Origin: an uncultured Kordiimonas sp.
Lineage (GTDB): Bacteria; Pseudomonadota; Alphaproteobacteria; Sphingomonadales; Kordiimonadaceae
Direction of reading: 5' to 3'
Length of the DNA: 64,000 nt
NCBI GenBank assembly: GCA_947503575.1
Contig: CANNDZ010000002.1
Location: forward strand, 310,001 to 374,000
The number at the start of each line of letters is the position of its first letter. Position 1 is the first letter of the stretch. Positions 27,215 to 35,016 of this stretch are shown in pieces. The notes beneath the pieces are model-generated. The model had not been told where the DNA came from, made no database searches, and saw only the letters and a list, made by a program, of their open reading frames with translations. The position numbers and the translations under genes are program-made.

Positions 27215-28000
27215 CTAATCCTGTGTTGCCAGATGAGACAGGAGATACCGGTTACAGTAATCATTGCACCGCTGGATAAGCCGGTCCTGGCCCATCTGAA
27301 GTGCATGCATGCACAGCATCAGAATAATGGACAGAAGCAAAGCAACCAGCGTCGAGTTAAAAGCAACACCGAGCGCCTCGGTAACACCCGTGATATCACC
27401 TTCAAGCGCCTCACCCGCCCTCGACATAGCTTCCCCGATGCCTCTTACAGTGCCAATAAAGCCGATAGACGGTATGGCCCAGGCAATATAGCGAGCCATG
27501 GACAGCTCCGCGTCCATATGATCAGCCTTCAACTCACTCACTTGGTGAGCAACGCTAGCGGCGCTACCAATGTCTTTTGTGCCGTTAAAATGGTTGAGGC
27601 TTGTAATCAGCATCTGCGGTAAAACCGCCTCTCGCTCAGTTGCACTCTCCAGCGTTTGCAACGATTGGTAATAGACGGCAGCCCGCGCCGGGGTGATCAT
27701 TTCGTCGTCATCGCGCGGTATATAATTGCGATCAAGCAAACTCGATTGAAAGCGGTTTTCCCACGCCTTAACGCCGAATATACCAATGGCCCACACAAAC
27801 AGGATAATGCATATTTCTTGCTCCATATCCTTCAGCAGAACAGACCATGTTCTGGGGGCTGGCTGGCCAGCTTCTGCGGCGATCTGCATTTCAAGGAGCG
27901 CCTGGGGGCGGATTATCAACGTGAAGACGGAGTCGATAACCAAAGCTGACAATGCCAGCACCAATAGTATCAGCAAGACTTTAACGGGGGACTTGGGCAT
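27215..28000 (-). CDS. MotA/TolQ/ExbB-type proton channel subunit
   Basis: The 261-aa product has about four membrane helices (7-28, 62-82, 168-190, 208-235). It has the two conserved family segments: WAIPSIGFIGTVRGIGEAM in helix 3 and GVAFNSTLVALLLSI in helix 4, which line the ion path in ExbB and TolQ. It has the large cytoplasmic loop between helices 2 and 3. AGGAGAG precedes the ATG. No exbD, tolR or motB gene follows; instead two vWA proteins with ExbD-like anchors do, so these are the probable partners. Confidence 0.9.
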   Translation of the reverse strand: MPKSPVKVLLILLVLALSALVIDSVFTLIIRPQALLEMQIAAEAGQPAPRTWSVLLKDMEQEICIILFVWAIGIFGVKAWENRFQSSLLDRNYIPRDDDEMITPARAAVYYQSLQTLESATEREAVLPQMLITSLNHFNGTKDIGSAASVAHQVSELKADHMDAELSMARYIAWAIPSIGFIGTVRGIGEAMSRAGEALEGDITGVTEALGVAFNSTLVALLLSIILMLCMHALQMGQDRLIQRCNDYCNRYLLSHLATQD

Positions 28001-28062
28001 GGCGCTCTCCTAATTTTTTCACAGACCTAACGATTGGCAGGCTTGCCTGAATACTGGCTGGC

Positions 28063-28221
28063 TTATATATCCACCGGGAAGAGTACGGCTTGGTCCGCCC
28101 CCACTTCCTCGGACACATTAAAGTCTTTGAGGTCCTGCTTGCTCATGGCCCTAAGCCCGCCGCCCAGCGCCAAAATACCCAGCAACAACAGTATCAGCAG
28201 CCCTGTTTTTGTCCTCAACAT
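28063..28221 (-). CDS. 52-residue single-pass membrane protein
   Basis: A 52-aa frame begins at an ATG whose last-read overlap with the FGE-domain gene stop is TGATG, so it is placed for coupled translation. It starts MLRTKTG, has one strongly hydrophobic helix (about residues 8-21) ending in a Gly-rich turn, and then an acidic tail (KQDLKDFNVSEEV). It ends 62 bases before the ExbB-like start. Nothing in the sequence shows homology I recognise. Position inside a tightly packed operon and the membrane helix argue that it is real and part of the same complex, perhaps as a small regulatory or assembly subunit. Confidence 0.65.
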   Translation of the reverse strand: MLRTKTGLLILLLLGILALGGGLRAMSKQDLKDFNVSEEVGADQAVLFPVDI

Positions 28222-30491
28222 CAGTGAACCCACCTTCCTATCCTAAAACCAATATGTTCCGCCGGCCCCTCGCTATACGTTCTAAACGAAAACCTGAGTT
28301 CAGTCTCGCTTCCGGATTTCCAGCTAGAGCCTTTGACCACATGGTCAATGCCGCTATTTGGCCCTGTGGGATCCCGTAAAACCTGCCCGGGCATTTGTAG
28401 GGTGATGCCATAATAGTCATGAACCCATTCCGCGACATTTCCCCCCATATCATACAGTCCCATGGGGCTAGCACCAAAAGACTTTACCGGTGCCAGAGTG
28501 CTGAACCCATCGTTATACTTGGGTATACGGTTCGGTATCGTGGCAGCAGCGCTTTGGTCAGCAAAATTACCAGCGCCCCTAGGCACGGTGGGACTGCGCC
28601 CCCATGGATATTTGGAAAGTGGCGCGGACGGCTGCGCAGCAACCCTCGCCGACCATTCCCATTCTGCTTCAGTTGGCAACCGGTATCCAATTGATGAAGC
28701 ATCCAACACCAAGGCACCATCCTGGGTCTGGTATGCTTCTGGCAAACCTTCCTGAACACTCAGCCAATTGCAATATAAGGCCGCTAAATTCCAATCTATG
28801 TTGGTTACAGGTAAATCAAGATTGGCTGGCACTCGCATACGCACATCAGGCATTATTCGACCCAAGTCCTTCAAAAAGTCACTAAAATGACGATGACTTA
28901 CTTCGCTTTCAGCAATGTAGAACCAACGCTCAAGCGTGACCTGTTTTTGTACCTCATTCGCCATTTGGCCCTTCTCACCGCGCGGTGCCCCCATGGTGAA
29001 CACCGACGGCTTGGCCAGAACCATATTCAAGCCCACTGAATTTCTATAAAGCGGCTGCGCCTCTGCATATCGGGCTTCTTTCAAGGTCATCAAGGTAACA
29101 TCAAGTTGCTTTGTGTCACCTTTCCTGACGGTTACTGTTCGGGCAATAGCACGATACCCCGAAAGCCTAACTTCAACAGAACGATCCCCGGCTGGCACAC
29201 GCACGTCAGCTGGCGTAGTGCCGAAACTGTTCCCATCTACATAGACTTCCGCTTGCGGATCACTGGTAACGGTAATGGTGCCAAATTGCCGAACAAGGTT
29301 GGCCGTCAAAGATACAGTCTGCCCCGTAGCAGCCTTCCCGGCCCCCGACCAACTATCGTACCCGTCTTTTTCAATGGTGATGGTGTATTCAGGGCCGGCA
29401 GATACAGGATATTCAAGCGGGCTGATACCCACATATACGTTATTCACAAATACCTGTGCGGCAGTGGGCGTACTGGAAATCTGCAGTATGCCGCCATTAG
29501 CTGACAATGAAACCGTATCGGCGTTAAAATCAGGCCCCAGCTCGAACTCCAGCAACTGGTTCTCATCTTCAAAGCCGTCCTTGCGGTAGGTAAGCAGATA
29601 TATGTCTGGCGCCAAATCAACAACAAGGGGGGTTTGACCCAAAAGTTTTTGTTCATGAAAAACAGACGCACCTGACGGTTCTGATGTCAGAGTTACGGCC
29701 CGCCAGTTGGGTATAAGGTCAATTGTTATGGTTTGCGCAGCACCAAACCCTGCGACGTCCAGCTCCCCGGTTGCGGCAAGATACCTTGGATGTTCAATCC
29801 GGTACCGAACTGCACCACGCTGCAATTCAACTGGCTCCTGTGAGATCTCGCTGACAAAAACATCATCGATGTACAGATTAGCCGCCTCAGAGCTTGCAGT
29901 ATAATCCGAAAGGTCGAAAGTAATCCTGCCCGGCAGTTCATCCAGTGTTACGAGCAACGTGGACGATGTTTCCTCATCAAAGCTGACAGCCACTGTTTTG
30001 TCATAATATCCAGCAGCAGAAATGTGCACCTCGTGGTCAGCACCAAATCCATACAGTGTGTTGCCATTAACCATGGAAAAACCGGCTGTCCGCGCAATCT
30101 GTGCTGCCGGTGGGTTAGATGAAAAAGTCACTGTATTAACAAAAAACAGGGCTAATCCGGCCGCCACGATCACAACACCCAACACTATTGCGAGGGCCAG
30201 CTTCATTGCACCACCGCTTTGCTGCGCGGGGGTCAGGCGGTCCGGTACAAAAACATCTGTATCTTGCTTATCGCCATCAGTGCCAATGTTGGCGTTATCA
30301 ACTTCAACAGCGTCCTGGGTTTCATGACCATCTTGTTTGCCACCACCAGTTTCACCGTTGGCGTTATCAACCTCAACAGCGTTCTGGGTTTCATCATCAT
30401 CTTGTTTGCTGCCACGAGTTTCACTGTTGGCGTTATCAGCCTCAACAGCATTCTGAGTGTCATCATCAGGGGAATTTTCAGAATTTTTCAT
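28221..30491 (-). CDS. PEGA-repeat membrane protein with FGE/SUMF1-like domain
   Basis: The ATG at 30491 (AGGTG upstream) gives 756 aa. Order: acidic cytoplasmic N-terminus with three 23-residue repeats (about 12-80); a membrane helix (about 95-117); a periplasmic series of PEGA-like beta domains (the clearest three at about 265-320, 330-390 and 400-460); and a C-terminal formylglycine-generating-enzyme fold (about 480-756). The FGE domain is recognised by MGAPRGEKG, YPWGRSPT, GNFAD and YDMGGNVAEWVHDYYG. The region that holds the catalytic Cys pair in true FGE (after the G-S-S-W block) has no cysteine, so catalysis of that type is unlikely and a binding role is more probable. Confidence 0.85.
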   Translation of the reverse strand: MKNSENSPDDDTQNAVEADNANSETRGSKQDDDETQNAVEVDNANGETGGGKQDGHETQDAVEVDNANIGTDGDKQDTDVFVPDRLTPAQQSGGAMKLALAIVLGVVIVAAGLALFFVNTVTFSSNPPAAQIARTAGFSMVNGNTLYGFGADHEVHISAAGYYDKTVAVSFDEETSSTLLVTLDELPGRITFDLSDYTASSEAANLYIDDVFVSEISQEPVELQRGAVRYRIEHPRYLAATGELDVAGFGAAQTITIDLIPNWRAVTLTSEPSGASVFHEQKLLGQTPLVVDLAPDIYLLTYRKDGFEDENQLLEFELGPDFNADTVSLSANGGILQISSTPTAAQVFVNNVYVGISPLEYPVSAGPEYTITIEKDGYDSWSGAGKAATGQTVSLTANLVRQFGTITVTSDPQAEVYVDGNSFGTTPADVRVPAGDRSVEVRLSGYRAIARTVTVRKGDTKQLDVTLMTLKEARYAEAQPLYRNSVGLNMVLAKPSVFTMGAPRGEKGQMANEVQKQVTLERWFYIAESEVSHRHFSDFLKDLGRIMPDVRMRVPANLDLPVTNIDWNLAALYCNWLSVQEGLPEAYQTQDGALVLDASSIGYRLPTEAEWEWSARVAAQPSAPLSKYPWGRSPTVPRGAGNFADQSAAATIPNRIPKYNDGFSTLAPVKSFGASPMGLYDMGGNVAEWVHDYYGITLQMPGQVLRDPTGPNSGIDHVVKGSSWKSGSETELRFSFRTYSEGPAEHIGFRIGRWVH
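30252..30458 (-). repeat. Three tandem 69-bp coding repeats
   Basis: Inside the 5' part of the FGE-domain gene, three in-frame units of 69 bp encode TQNAVEADNAN..., TQNAVEVDNAN... and TQDAVEVDNAN..., each ending G-x-K-Q-D. They make a very acidic, probably disordered cytoplasmic tail. The near identity at DNA level suggests recent slippage or unequal exchange, and copy number may vary between strains. Confidence 0.85.
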
Positions 30492-31971
30492 CGGCACCTA
30501 TCGTCACTGTTACAGGCTCTCCATCAAGCGGCACCTCAAAACTAATCCGCTTGTCCCGGTATCCTTCCCGCCGTGCAAGCAGCGTATAAGTACCTGGTCT
30601 AAGCTCCAGCATTTTTTGCCTGAACGGCCTATACCGTTCCCCCCGAAGGATTGAAACCACGCTTCTTCCGTCAGAACGCAGCGTAACAGGCACAAGGCGG
30701 CTGTATTCCTGCAGCTGGAGTTTTAGCGTCTCTTTGGCCTGAACAAGACCCGGCGGCAACTCTGCATCTGCCTCAAGTTCTGCGATAACCGCCGCTGAAT
30801 ACCCCGCCACCGATTGATCGCTTAACCTTGCTGGGTCATTCAGTAACGTTCGGAGCTGTTTCTGTTTGTCTCGGTAATTAACGGCTTTTTGCAACCCTAC
30901 TTCCGCAAACGCAACGCTTGGCCGCAGTGCAAGCGCGTCCCTGTATAGCGTTTCAGCAATGGACCAGCTTTCCTGTTCCATGGCATCTATCGCTTCCACG
31001 CGTATTGTATTTAGTTCGTAGTCAGTTTTTTGGTTTTGCGCCGCTTGCAAGGCAATGGTGGCTTCTGCCTTATCGGGATAAAGCCCAATTGCCTTATTAA
31101 ACGCTGCTATGGCGTCATCAAAGTTTGACCTGTCCAGTTCTGCATGACCGTTGCGCATGTGCCCCCGAAACTGAAGCTCGCGAGATAAACGCACAGCCTC
31201 ATTTGCCGCTGCCTTTACGTCCACACGTTCAGGGTCAAGAGACGCAGCTTCTTGCAAGGCGGCGATCGCCTCGGCGGGTTGTTCCTCGCCAATAAAAAAG
31301 CGCGCTTTTGTTAGCAATCGGTCAACCGCCTCGCCTTGCTGGGCCGTATTTATCGCCGTTTGAACAGGCTTGTGCTCTGGATCAATTAAGGCAGCAATTT
31401 CCAAGTCCTCAAGGGCTTCAGCATATTGCTTTTCAGTTATCAGCTGCATACCGCGCTCAGCATAGGCTGCAAAGGCCTGCGGCATGTCTGCCATCAGGGT
31501 ATTTGCTTGCTGCAATGCCTGGCGATACGTATCTCTGGCGTCGCGGAACCGCTGTGCGCTATAGGCCTCTTCCCCGGCAGACAGTGTTTCGATCAACTGT
31601 TCATACTTTTCGGGGGACCACTGTAAAACAGCTCTCGTCTCCAACACCTCAAGCAGGGGAGATAATTCTTCCAATACTTCCAGCGCCTGATCCCGCCAAG
31701 CCACTTGTTGGGGCGGCAATGTTGCAGGAACCTCTGGCTCTGCTGGCGAGATTTCTGAGGTATCAAGCGCTGCGGGTGGGTCCTCGTTGATGTCCTGATC
31801 AACTGTGGGATCATACAATTGCAATGCCGCAGCCCAGACCATCAACAGAGCTACGGCAACAATCAAAAGCAATATTTGTAATTGTGTAAAACCCCGCTGG
31901 CCGCCTGTTTCAAGCTTATCAGCCTGCTTTTGGAACGGCAGCGATGCTTCGTGGTCTTCTTCGCTTGTCAT
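30478..31971 (-). CDS. Membrane-anchored TPR protein with C-terminal PEGA-like domain
   Basis: The 497-aa product has a cytoplasmic N-terminus of about 30 residues, one membrane helix (about 31-52), a Pro/Glu-rich linker, then helical TPR-type repeats (about 110-360). The repeats include A-Y-S-A-Q-R-F-R-D-A-R-D-T-Y-R-Q-A-L and NFDDAIAAFNKAIGLYPDKAEA. The C-terminal 65 residues (VPVTLRSDGRSVVSILRG..., LRPGTYTLLARREGY) form a PEGA-like beta domain. The repeats would be periplasmic and serve as a protein-binding scaffold. It ends overlapping the start of the FGE-domain gene by 14 bases and begins 20 bases after the preceding gene. Confidence 0.85.
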   Translation of the reverse strand: MTSEEDHEASLPFQKQADKLETGGQRGFTQLQILLLIVAVALLMVWAAALQLYDPTVDQDINEDPPAALDTSEISPAEPEVPATLPPQQVAWRDQALEVLEELSPLLEVLETRAVLQWSPEKYEQLIETLSAGEEAYSAQRFRDARDTYRQALQQANTLMADMPQAFAAYAERGMQLITEKQYAEALEDLEIAALIDPEHKPVQTAINTAQQGEAVDRLLTKARFFIGEEQPAEAIAALQEAASLDPERVDVKAAANEAVRLSRELQFRGHMRNGHAELDRSNFDDAIAAFNKAIGLYPDKAEATIALQAAQNQKTDYELNTIRVEAIDAMEQESWSIAETLYRDALALRPSVAFAEVGLQKAVNYRDKQKQLRTLLNDPARLSDQSVAGYSAAVIAELEADAELPPGLVQAKETLKLQLQEYSRLVPVTLRSDGRSVVSILRGERYRPFRQKMLELRPGTYTLLARREGYRDKRISFEVPLDGEPVTVTIGADEKF

Positions 31972-31991
31972 AGGCGATGCAGCACCCTTTG

Positions 31992-33125
31992 CTAGGATAC
32001 GGAGGTTTCACTTTCGTAGACACGAGCGAGTAAAGCACGAAATTGCGCAAATTGTTCTTCAATTGTGCCGGTCAGGGTTGCCGTTTCTTCTTCAAACTCG
32101 ACAACTTGTGGCTCAAGGGCGGCATCAAAGGATCTGGCGTGTTGTGTCATCATTTCCTTATATTGTTTGCCTTCCATATTTTTTTCCACACCACTCGCGA
32201 TACTGACAGCGCCGGCAGCCATCAAACCAATTGCAGCCGCATCCCCATATTCACCCTTGGTTTCAGCCGCAACAACTACGCCTGCTACAGCCGCAAGGAT
32301 ACCACCAAAGATACGCCCCCGTGCCTTTTTCTTGGCCTTTTTCATTGCCTGATATTCGATAGAGCTTTCTTTTCGCCAGCTAAGATAGTCTTCGGACATA
32401 TTGCGGGAAAAGTTCTGATACGTCGTCTGCATCGCGTCTACGAACATATTGTCCCGTACCCGCAGCATGTTGACCCGCTGTAGCATGGGGTCGTTCTCTG
32501 CGGGCATGTGTTTGATTTTCCATCTGGTGGTTTTCTTGCCGCTCACTTTCAAGGCACCGTCAAACGCATCAGGTGCAATCATGGTACCGTATCGCAGGGT
32601 CGTCGTATTCCGGATCTTACGGATTGAAGAAGCCTTCATTTTTCTGGTCTTGGCGTGCAGGTCTCTCACAATCTCGGACATCACTTTATCGTAGGGGTCC
32701 CGTCCCCGGTTCCTTCGATCAACGTAAAAGCGAGGGTGCACGTCCTGCTTGTAATTCTTTTTAAGCAAGCGTTTACCCGTGCTGTCTACCGCCAGCACAG
32801 ATGCCTTAAAGGACCCGCCTGTTGATTCTTGAATTCGGGCATGTATCACGATATCGCTAACGACGTTTTCGCGAGACGGCATAACCCTTACAGCGCCCCA
32901 GTGACCTGCATTCGTCAGTGCTGAAGCAAGCTGCAATGCCAGAAAGTTCGCCTCTGCACGGCGCACTTCAGGGAAAATGCCGCGCTTTTCCTGCTCGCTA
33001 TAATCGTTGGGGATGCCAGGGTCAAAAACCGGTACGGCAATGTCCAGTTTCTGGGTGGCAAAGCCAGTGGTACTGAACAAAAGTATTGCCGAGAAAAATA
33101 GAGTGAAGAAATTGGACCTTCTCAT
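31992..33125 (-). CDS. Secreted protein of unknown function with Gly-rich helical hairpin
   Basis: The 377-aa product has a signal peptide (MRRSNFF..., cleavage near A-T-Q). Residues 25-190 look like a mixed alpha/beta domain beginning LDIAVPVFDPGIPND, reminiscent of the TolB-N/CsgG-like periplasmic fold ('vaVlpF'), though I cannot confirm that. After a basic stretch (KKAKKKARGR, about 262-272) comes a Gly/Ala-rich hydrophobic region (about 273-312) like a glycine zipper, then a helical C-terminus. Its ATG overlaps the previous stop as ATGA. Its operon position suggests the periplasmic or outer-membrane side of the same assembly. Confidence 0.75.
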   Translation of the reverse strand: MRRSNFFTLFFSAILLFSTTGFATQKLDIAVPVFDPGIPNDYSEQEKRGIFPEVRRAEANFLALQLASALTNAGHWGAVRVMPSRENVVSDIVIHARIQESTGGSFKASVLAVDSTGKRLLKKNYKQDVHPRFYVDRRNRGRDPYDKVMSEIVRDLHAKTRKMKASSIRKIRNTTTLRYGTMIAPDAFDGALKVSGKKTTRWKIKHMPAENDPMLQRVNMLRVRDNMFVDAMQTTYQNFSRNMSEDYLSWRKESSIEYQAMKKAKKKARGRIFGGILAAVAGVVVAAETKGEYGDAAAIGLMAAGAVSIASGVEKNMEGKQYKEMMTQHARSFDAALEPQVVEFEEETATLTGTIEEQFAQFRALLARVYESETSVS

Positions 33126-33787
33126 TGCGTGCCCTTCTCTTTGCTCGCGGGTTCTATGGGGGCAAGGCCTTTATACTTGCGATACTGGTTCCAGTATTTT
33201 CTACGCAGCGCCGGGTCTTTTTCGTTTTCGGCCAACTCCCTCAGTTGACGCGCCACAACATCATCATTCTGTTTGCCGGGAATATCAGGCGGTGTATCGG
33301 TCGTGGGTTGGCCGCTTTCAGGGGTGGGTGGAGGCTTTACCTGGTTTTCTGTTGGGCCGTTTGAACCGCTAGAGCCTACCGTGGGCGTTGGTTCCTGCGT
33401 TTGAGTTTGTTGCTGAGGTTGTTGCTGAGGTTGTTGCTGAGCTTGAGTTTCAGAACGCTCTGTTCCTTCAAGGCCGCCGGAAGCACTCGCCCCTGAACCA
33501 GCACCGGCACCACTGCCGCCATCAGCGCCACTGCCAGACCCACCGCCACCAGCCGAGGCGGCACCAACGGCAACCTTGCTGATGCACTTGTCCATCAACA
33601 TCAAGGCCCTGTGAAAGTCACGATCAGCCCGCGCGGCTTTTTCTTCAGACGTTTCAACCGTATCTGGCTTTGAAAAGGTCAGGGGATTGTTGCAATTAAT
33701 CTGCAGTTTTTCAGTCACCTGACCGGACGTCTCTACCACAGCCTGAGATGATGCAAAAACCAGCAAAATTGACGCGACTGCATACAT
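33122..33787 (-). CDS. Secreted low-complexity protein, first gene of the eight-gene operon
   Basis: The 221-aa product has a signal-like N-terminus (MYAVASILLVFASSQA) and a short domain with two cysteines (Cys32 in QINCNN and Cys68 in DKCISK) that could pair. After this come a Gly/Ser/Ala stretch of about 35 residues, a Gln/Pro stretch (QQQPQQQPQQQ), a Pro/Thr linker, and a basic helical end (ARQLRELAENEKDPALRRKYWNQYRKY). This is a secreted, mainly disordered tether with small ends. I know no family for it. The start has only a weak Shine-Dalgarno. It overlaps the next gene by ATGA. Confidence 0.7.
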   Translation of the reverse strand: MYAVASILLVFASSQAVVETSGQVTEKLQINCNNPLTFSKPDTVETSEEKAARADRDFHRALMLMDKCISKVAVGAASAGGGGSGSGADGGSGAGAGSGASASGGLEGTERSETQAQQQPQQQPQQQTQTQEPTPTVGSSGSNGPTENQVKPPPTPESGQPTTDTPPDIPGKQNDDVVARQLRELAENEKDPALRRKYWNQYRKYKGLAPIEPASKEKGTQ

Positions 33788-34181
33788 TTAAACTACCAAA
33801 TTACCCTTCTTTGCGCGGCTAAAAAAGTACAAGCAACACCTAGACAGGTCAAGGTACATCGACTTCGATGGCGGGTTGGCCAAAGCTCCGCTTTGTCCAG
33901 AACCAGATCAACGACCTGCAGATAGATGATAAAATTCACGTCCCGCTGTAACGCACTCGGCAATAAAAATGCAGGTCTGATGTGGTGATGCCGAGCACAA
34001 GGCACTGCAGGAACTGGAAGTGCATATTTCAGTGGCTGAATAGCAGAGTCTTGCCGATCAGGTTATGGCATTATGCCTCACGCTACACGGCAGCGACAAC
34101 GGGTAATAGCTGTCTAACTTTTCGGAAAGGGTAAGCGAAAAGTCCGGAAAATCATTTGAAGACAATCTTCTATGAAAGGAG
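33788..34181. other. Intergenic region between operon start and tRNA gene
   Basis: These 394 bases hold no convincing gene. Apart from the weak promoter candidate, I see scattered short open frames without start signals on both strands. One of them, on the plus strand around 33868-33949, looks faintly protein-like (LRFVQNQINDLQ) but stops quickly. It may be the eroded remains of a lost gene. No direct repeat of the adjacent tRNA 3' end was found here. Confidence 0.5.
33824..33852 (-). promoter_or_regulatory. Possible sigma-70 promoter of the eight-gene operon
   Basis: On the minus strand TTGACC (33852-33847) is followed after 17 bases by TACTTT (33829-33824), about 36 bases before the first start codon of the operon. 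The -10 is a poor match, so this is only a candidate. I see no better one in the 390-base upstream region. Confidence 0.3.
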
Positions 34182-34258
34182 TGGTGGGCCCGGAGGGACT
34201 TGAACCCCCGACCAATCCGTTATGAGCGGACCGCTCTAACCAGCTGAGCTACAGGCCC
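34182..34258 (-). tRNA. tRNA with CAT anticodon (Ile2 or elongator Met)
   Basis: The complement of this segment folds as a complete tRNA of 77 nt with encoded CCA. The acceptor is GGGCCTG/CGGGCCC with A73, the D arm GCTC-AGCTGGTTA-GAGC, the anticodon stem GTCCG/CGGAT with loop CTCATAA, and the T arm GGGGG-TTCAAGT-CCCTC. The anticodon is CAT. The lack of initiator features (three G-C pairs in the anticodon stem, 1:72 mismatch) rules out tRNA-fMet. The GGGCC acceptor resembles the lysidine-modified tRNA-Ile2 more than elongator tRNA-Met, but I cannot decide by eye. Confidence 0.93.
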
Positions 34259-34364
34259 TCACCACGCCGCGTGTGGTAGCAAAAGTGTGACGCGCTGAAC
34301 AGCCCAAAATGCTGCAGTCTCAAAAAATCTGCAATTTGCCCTCAATCAGCAGCGGCCCCACTAC

Positions 34365-34589
34365 TCAAAGCGCGTCTATTTCATCACTTAAACGCGTGCC
34401 TTTGTCGGTCGCGATACGTTCCAACGTCTCGACACGCCCGCGCAAATCCGCGATTTCTCGCATCACGTCGTCATCTATATGGGATTTTTTCGCTTTTTCG
34501 ACCGAAATTTTTGACTTTTGCCATCGCTCAACAAGCCCAAAAGTGAACACAAGCGCAATTATGATGAGTACAAAAATCTTACCATCCAT
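34365..34589 (-). CDS. Small membrane protein with cytoplasmic coiled coil
   Basis: The 74-aa product starts MDGKIFVLIIIALVFTFGL, one membrane helix at the very N-terminus, followed by a basic segment (RWQKSKISVEKAKKS) and a heptad-like coiled coil (DLRGRVETLERIATDKGTRLSDEIDAL). Helix plus short cytoplasmic coil recalls PspB of the phage-shock system, and the C-terminal LRGRVETLERI pattern is common to PspB-like proteins. There is no pspA or pspC nearby, so the link is only by shape. Confidence 0.65.
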   Translation of the reverse strand: MDGKIFVLIIIALVFTFGLVERWQKSKISVEKAKKSHIDDDVMREIADLRGRVETLERIATDKGTRLSDEIDAL

Positions 34590-35016
34590 ATCCTGATCCC
34601 CTGCTGCATATTTTATTACCAGATTGGGCAGTTACCCTGCTCTGATTTTTATGTTGGGTCTTTAAGGGGAAATTACAATCCTTCTGACCGCGGCGCCCTG
34701 CTTACATGCGCCGTATCTCTAGGGGCCATATCTTAGGAGGTCATGTTTTCGGACTAATCCTTTCTTAAGGAAAACCGGCTAACAAGTATCAAGCAGACTA
34801 AACCAAAAAAGACGTTGGCAGTCCATACTGACCAGCGCCTGCCGGAAACCGAAACAGTATATGTCAAAACCCAACAGCATTTACGGCAGACGCGGTTCAA
34901 GGCACAGAGGAACGGGTCATGCAAGCAGGTATGAATAGGTATGCAACCAAACCGATCAACGCACAGGCGCTGTCGCTTGTCATACTGGACGTGATTGCCA
35001 ACAAAGGTGTAGCAGC
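34590..35016. other. Intergenic region without a convincing gene
   Basis: About 430 bases separate the small membrane protein from the amidohydrolase. A 106-codon frame on the minus strand (34754-35074) overlaps the amidohydrolase start and has cysteine-rich, unnatural composition, so I do not call it. An AGGAGG at 34735-34740 is followed 2 bases later by an ATG, but that frame stops after four codons (MFSD). No RNA structure or terminator was recognised. Confidence 0.5.

Noticed and set aside
33400-33450. Short tandem 12-bp repeats that look CRISPR-like
   Set aside because: They are in frame and encode QQQP units of a secreted protein; there are no spacers and no cas genes.
33788-34181. Possible integrated-element boundary (att site) next to the tRNA
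   Set aside because: No copy of the tRNA 3' end was found at the far side of the operon, and no integrase or transposase is present.
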